Source: Lagopus muta (lineage: Eukaryota > Chordata > Aves > Galliformes > Phasianidae). Taken from it: DNA of 64,000 nt. The DNA lies in contig NC_064443.1 in NCBI RefSeq assembly GCF_023343835.1, positions 1,674,001 through 1,738,000 of the forward strand. Direction: 5' to 3'. This document shows, piece after piece, positions 59,862 to 64,000 of this stretch (positions are counted from its first letter, which is position 1; every line of letters begins with the position of its first letter). The position numbers and the translations under genes are program-made. The notes beneath the pieces were generated by a model, which did no database searches, was not told the origin of the DNA, and saw nothing but the letters and a program-made list of their open reading frames with translations.

Positions 59862-60908
59862 ATAACACTACCCTAACCCTAACCCAAAAACTAACTTAAA
59901 CCATAACACTAAGCCTAACTCTAAACCTAACACTAACCCTAAACCTAAACACAACTCTTTTCCTCCCCTTACACTAACAAAACCCAAACCCTGAATCAAA
60001 CCCTAGCCTTGATTGCAACTCTAAACCTTACTCATGATATAAACACTAACAGTAAAAACCTAAAACTAACCCTAACACGAACCCTAACCCTAATGCTACC
60101 ATAACCCTAACCTTAACACTAACCCTAAAGCAAAACCTATCCCTAATTGTGACACTACACCTAACCCTATACAATATCTAAGCTCTAAACCTGACTCAAA
60201 CCCTATACCTAAAAGTAATCCCAACATGTAGCAAATATAAACCTAATCCTATCCCTAAACCTTAACCTAACCCTAACACATTTATCTGAACCTTAACACA
60301 AATGCTGTATTTACCCCTACCTCTAACCCTAACCCTAACCGTAACTCTAACGCTTATCCAAACCCTAACCACAACACTAACACAAAACCCAGCTCAAAAC
60401 CCTAATGCTAAACCTAAATGTAACGCTAATCCTTACTATAACTTTAACCCTAAACCAAACCCAATCCCTAACCATAACCCTAAAACTACCCAAAATTAAA
60501 CCCAAACTCTAACCCTAACCCTAACTCTAAAGCTAACTCTAACACAAACCTGAAATCTTGCCCTAAACCTATTCCCAAATACTAACCCTAATACTAACAT
60601 TAACCCAGCACTAACACCAGCCCTAACCCTGACCCACTCCATGACCCAAACCAAACACTAACCCTAATCCTAACCTTAACCTATATGCTAACCCTCGCCC
60701 TAAACCCAACCTTACCCTAACCCTAATCCTGTCCCTAAACCTAACAGTAAAACTAACCCTAAACCTAAACCTTACACTCGACCTTATCCTAATCCTAACC
60801 CTAACCATACCCTAGCCCAAACCGTAAACCCAAGCCTAATTGTGAAACTTAACCTTACCTAAACCCTAACACTAACCGTTATCCTAAACCTTACCCTAGC
60901 CACTAACC
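59862..60908 (-). repeat. Degenerate telomeric repeat, CCCTAA orientation
   Basis: About 1.05 kb of CCCTAA-like hexamers with many variants (CCTAAC, CACTAA, ACCTAA). Interstitial telomeric sequence of some age. Confidence 0.95.
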
Positions 60909-60910
60909 AA

Positions 60911-61219
60911 GTCCAACAAGACCCCTTCCTTTTGATTTGTGGCCCAACACACCCCCTTTCTTCTGGATTTTGGCCCAGCATGCCCCCTTCCTTCGGGGTA
61001 AGGGTCCAGGAAGCCCTCTTCCTACTGAGTATGGGAACAGCAAGCCCCCTACATTCTGTGTATTGGCCCAGCAAGTCCCCTTCCTTCTGCGTTTTGCACA
61101 AGAAAGCCCCATTCCTTCTTACTTTTGGCCCATCAAGCTCCATCTCTTTTGGGTTTTGGCTCAGCAAGCACCCTCCCTTCTGTGTTAGCCCACTTCCATC
61201 TGCCATGGGGCCAAGCAAG
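60911..61219 (+). repeat. 31-bp minisatellite, about ten units
   Basis: Units follow CCCCTTCCTTCTG...TTTTGGCCCAGCAAG with exact 31-bp spacing across most of the block; one unit is shortened. The ORFs across it on both strands are products of the repeat. Confidence 0.9.
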
Positions 61220-61794
61220 TCACACACACTTTAAAACATCAGTTCTGTGGCAGACAGAGTAAACAGTCCAGCAAGAGGAGGTATAGAAGGGTTTCTCCTG
61301 GAAGAATAATTAGCTACAGGAGGTAGAGTTGGTTGGTTTGGTTTTTCAGTGTGTGTGAGCAAAAAAGATGAACGTGACCTCATGGCAATCTTAAGTAACA
61401 TGGAAACGGGAAAATCTGCTCAGGTATTCTGAACTGTTCAGAGGACATGACAGCCATTTTCTTCAATGCAGCTACATATGCAGTAATGAACAGAAGAATG
61501 AAAATTAAGGCATTTGCCTTCATCTTAATGGCACTGTATGTGCCACCTCTCTGCAGAACTGTGGCACGGACAGCACAGGAGTACCAGAGAACTGCAGAGT
61601 AACAGCTAATTCATGAAGACTGCATAAAAAATTATTTGCCTTTTCCCATACACAAAGAAATGCTGGCCAGGGCTCAAGGAGGAACCAAGGAAGTTTGTGT
61701 ACCAGGTATCCAGAAAGTTATCAGTTCACAGAACTGGACTATCAACACTTTAATTACCCATGCTTTACATGATGTTATGATGTGGAACGCTGAT
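61220..61794. other. No feature seen
   Basis: About 575 bp of ordinary AT-rich sequence between the minisatellite and a CR1; nothing recognisable. Confidence 0.6.
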
Positions 61795-62890
61795 AACAAA
61801 GTCATAAAACCGTGTCGCCAGCTCCCTCAGCTGCTCCTCGTAAGACCTGTGCTCCACAGCGCAGCTCTGCTGCCTTCCTCTGGACACGCTCCAGCATCTC
61901 AGCGTCTTTCTTGTAGTGAAGGACCCAACACCGAGCACAGTACTCAAGGTGCGGCTTCATCAGCACGCAGTACAGAGGGAAGATCACCTCCCTGCCCCTA
62001 CTGACAACAGTTTCTGACACAACCAGGATGCCACTGGCCTTCTTGGCCACCTGGGCACGCTGCTGCCTCATGTTCAGCCAAGTGTCGACCAACACCCCCA
62101 AGTTTCTTCCACACAATCTTCTATTTACTGTGCCCCAACCCTGTAGCATTGCCCGGGGTGGCTGTGGCCAAAACGTAGAACACAGTATGCGGTCTTGCTG
62201 CTTCAGCCTAGCAATCAGCCTGTCCAGATCCCTCTGTAGGGCCTCGCTACCCCCAGGCAGATTGACACTCCCTTCCACCTTGGTGTCATCTGCAAACCTA
62301 CTGAGAGTGCACTCAGTGCCCTCGTCCAGGTCATCAGTAAAGATATCGAACAGGACGGGCCCCACTACCGACCCCTGTGGAACACCACTGTGACCAGCTT
62401 ACAGCTGGATGTGACTCCATTCACCACCGTGCTCTGGGCCCAGCTCTCCAGACACTTCTTTACCCAGCAAAGAGTGTACCTGCCCAGGACACGGGCTGCA
62501 GCTTCTCCAAGAGAATGCTGTGTTAGACAGTGCCAAAGGCATATCTGAAGTCTGGGCACATTACATCAACAGCCTTTCCCTCATCCACCAGGTGGATCAC
62601 CCACTCATAGAAGGAGATGAGGTTGGCCAGGCAGGATCTGCTTTTAGTGAGCTTACGCTGTCTGGGCCCAATCCCAGGGATGGCCCACACGTGATTCCAC
62701 TCAAGACAATCTGCTCCATGACCTTCCCCATACCAAGGCCAGGCTGATGGGCCTGTAGTTTCCCCATCTCTCTTCCAACTCTTCTTGCATATGGGCATCA
62801 TTTTTAGAAAGTCGCCAGCTGTCTGGGACCTGGGAGCTCCCTGGTTGACCAGGACTGCTGGTAAACACTGGAAAGCAACATGTCAATCAC
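61795..62890 (-). mobile_element. CR1 LINE, truncated ORF2
   Basis: The minus strand encodes the CR1 RT palm (GPVLFDIFTDDL, CTLSRFADDTKVEG, LQRDLDRLIARLKQQ) and part of the C-terminus (LYCVLMKPHLEYCARCW). FADD is kept, but the frame is broken further upstream (around 62.4-62.8 kb) and both ends are missing. Confidence 0.9.
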
Positions 62891-63024
62891 TTCCATCAGC
62901 TCCCTCAGTGCCCTCAGGTGGATGCCATCAGCCCCATGGACTTGTGGCAGACAGGTGGAATAGCAGCTCACAAACTGTTTCCTCCAGAATTCTGGGGGTT
63001 TTGGTTATGGTCTGGCTTACATAT

Positions 63025-63240
63025 TTGGGCTGTGGGTAAATGGTTTTCCTTTAGAGTTAGGATCTTTTGGGTTAGGATTAAGGGTTACACCTTTGGGTTA
63101 AGGTTAAAGGTTAAGGGTTATCCATTTGGGTTGAGGCTTCAGGGTGGACATTTTGGTTTGGATTTAAAGGTTAAAGATTACCTTTTTTGGTTTAGCATTC
63201 AGGGTTACCCTTTTGTGTTAGGGTTAAGGGTTAAGAATAC
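63025..63240 (+). repeat. Degenerate TTAGGG-like repeat
   Basis: Irregular GGGTTAAGGGTTA, GGTTAAAGGTTAAGG and TTTTGGTTTAGCATTCAGG motifs, spaced roughly every 40-50 bp, more decayed than the block at 59.6 kb. Confidence 0.7.
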
Positions 63241-63539
63241 TGTGCCCTAGAACTGACAGGCTGGACCATAAAACTTAGGGCATCAGCAGGAAAATCCAAA
63301 TTTTGAGGGATCCAAAGCTGTGATCCTTCAAAATGGATATTTGGACCCCAAACCAAGGCTTTAGGCCCTAAAATTCAGGCCTTAGCCCCTAAAATGAGGC
63401 TTGGAGTTCTACAGAGAAGTATACAACTTGTCAGTGACTCTTTGGATCCCCAAGAGGAGGCAAAAGCTGATCACACAACAATTCAACAGCTCTATTTCTA
63501 CGAATAGTAAAAATACGGTGTATTTACTTCTTCACATCG

Positions 63540-64000
63540 TAAGGAAAAGACACGGCGCTAAAACGGTGACAGAGCGCCTCCCCGCGCCAGCCCGGCGCCC
63601 TGCTCCGCAGCGGGGCTCAGCAGCGCCGAGCCGGCGGCCCAGCATCCCGGGACCCGGAGGAGGCGGCGCTGCGGAGGCGGGGCGGCGCCGTGGCCACGTG
63701 CGGCGGCAGCATGGCGGCGACGGGACGGCGGGCGAGAGGGGCGCGCGGGGTCGCGGCGGGGCGGCGCCGGCGGCCGCGGGTGGAGGTGAGCGCGGGGCCG
63801 GTTCCGACGGGCCGGTTCTCTGCGCGGCGTGACTCTGACGGTGCCGGCGCGTCTCCCCAGGGCTCGGGCGCCGAAGGGAAGCCCCGGCCGGCGCCGCTCC
63901 GGAGCCGCGACGAGGAGGTGTCCAGCGAAGAGGAGGCGGAGAGGTGAGCGCTGCTCCCGGGGCTCTCGGGGCTCCCGCGGCTCCCGCGGCTCGGCGCGGA
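63540..64000 (+). promoter_or_regulatory. CpG island with E-box at the right edge
   Basis: Very GC- and CpG-rich to the window end. CACGTG at 63695-63700 lies 11 bp before the start codon of the gene that follows. No TATA box; a housekeeping-type promoter. Confidence 0.8.
63711..63943 (+). CDS. 5' exons of a nuclear-type basic protein, possibly RRP9
   Basis: Exon 1 (63711-63785) begins with a good Kozak context (GGCAGCATGGCGG) and encodes MAATGRRARGARG then GRRRRPRVE. A 75-bp intron (GTGAGC...CCCCAG) leads to exon 2 (63861-63943), which encodes GSGAEGKPRPAP and RDEEVSSEEEAE and ends at AG/GTGAGC in phase 2. A short basic first exon followed by an acidic EEVSSEEE stretch resembles RRP9 (U3-55K, a WD40 protein of the U3 snoRNP), whose human N-terminus ends exon 1 with KRRRK and continues to NEEISSDSESES. 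RRP9 lies in the same 3p21 neighbourhood as PHF7 and STAB1 in human. The WD40 part would be beyond the window, so the name is tentative. Confidence 0.45.

Noticed and set aside
60302-61234. Several ORFs across telomeric and minisatellite DNA
   Set aside because: Their translations are simple repeats (LTLTLT, RVRVRI, or 31-bp unit peptides) caused by the repeat period.
1-64000. CRISPR arrays, operons, ribosome binding sites
   Set aside because: The sequence is vertebrate nuclear DNA with introns, LINEs and poly(A) signals; none of these features is present.

Overview
The window is nuclear DNA from a bird, most likely a galliform such as chicken. The evidence is many CR1 LINE fragments with the typical 3' end, short mariner elements resembling the galliform Galluhop family, small introns in GC-rich genes, and a gene order (STAB1 beside PHF7) that matches mammalian 3p21.1. 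I infer a location equivalent to chicken chromosome 12, but the sequence alone does not prove species or chromosome.

Region by region: (1) 1-19255, minus strand, holds the 5' part of STAB1 (stabilin-1, a scavenger receptor). I could place 14 consecutive exons that stay in frame from the signal peptide to the start of the second FAS1 domain (526 residues); the gene runs off the left edge. (2) 19256-26070 is mostly non-coding: CR1 pieces and a CpG-rich, promoter-like patch near 25.75-26.05 kb with ZNF143-like and NRF1-like sites. (3) 26.07-58.52 kb is an amplified locus with five copies of a nine-exon PHF7-like gene (ePHD plus RING/PHD cysteine clusters and an Arg/Ser tail). Copies A (-), D (-) and E (-) face copies B (+) and C (+). 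B-spacer-C (34.08-44.2 kb) and D-spacer-E (48.78-58.52 kb) form a large inverted repeat around a spacer of about 4.6 kb; A and B form a second inverted pair. Four copies are intact and nearly identical. Copy D is a mosaic of identical and strongly diverged blocks and ends early, losing the Arg/Ser tail. (4) 58.5-63.5 kb holds a mariner element, a dispersed repeat shared with the A-B spacer, degenerate telomeric repeats arranged TTAGGG then CCCTAA, a 31-bp minisatellite and a CR1. (5) 63.5-64.0 kb is a CpG island with the first two exons of a plus-strand gene, possibly RRP9, that leaves the window on the right.

How the parts fit: STAB1 and PHF7 are neighbours in mammals, so the single ancestral PHF7 beside STAB1 was probably expanded here by inverted duplication, with the same CR1 fragment upstream of most copies acting as a fossil marker of the duplicated unit. 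Near-identity between arms suggests recent duplication or continuing gene conversion. All gene models are read by eye from splice sites and known family sequences; no alignment or database search was run.
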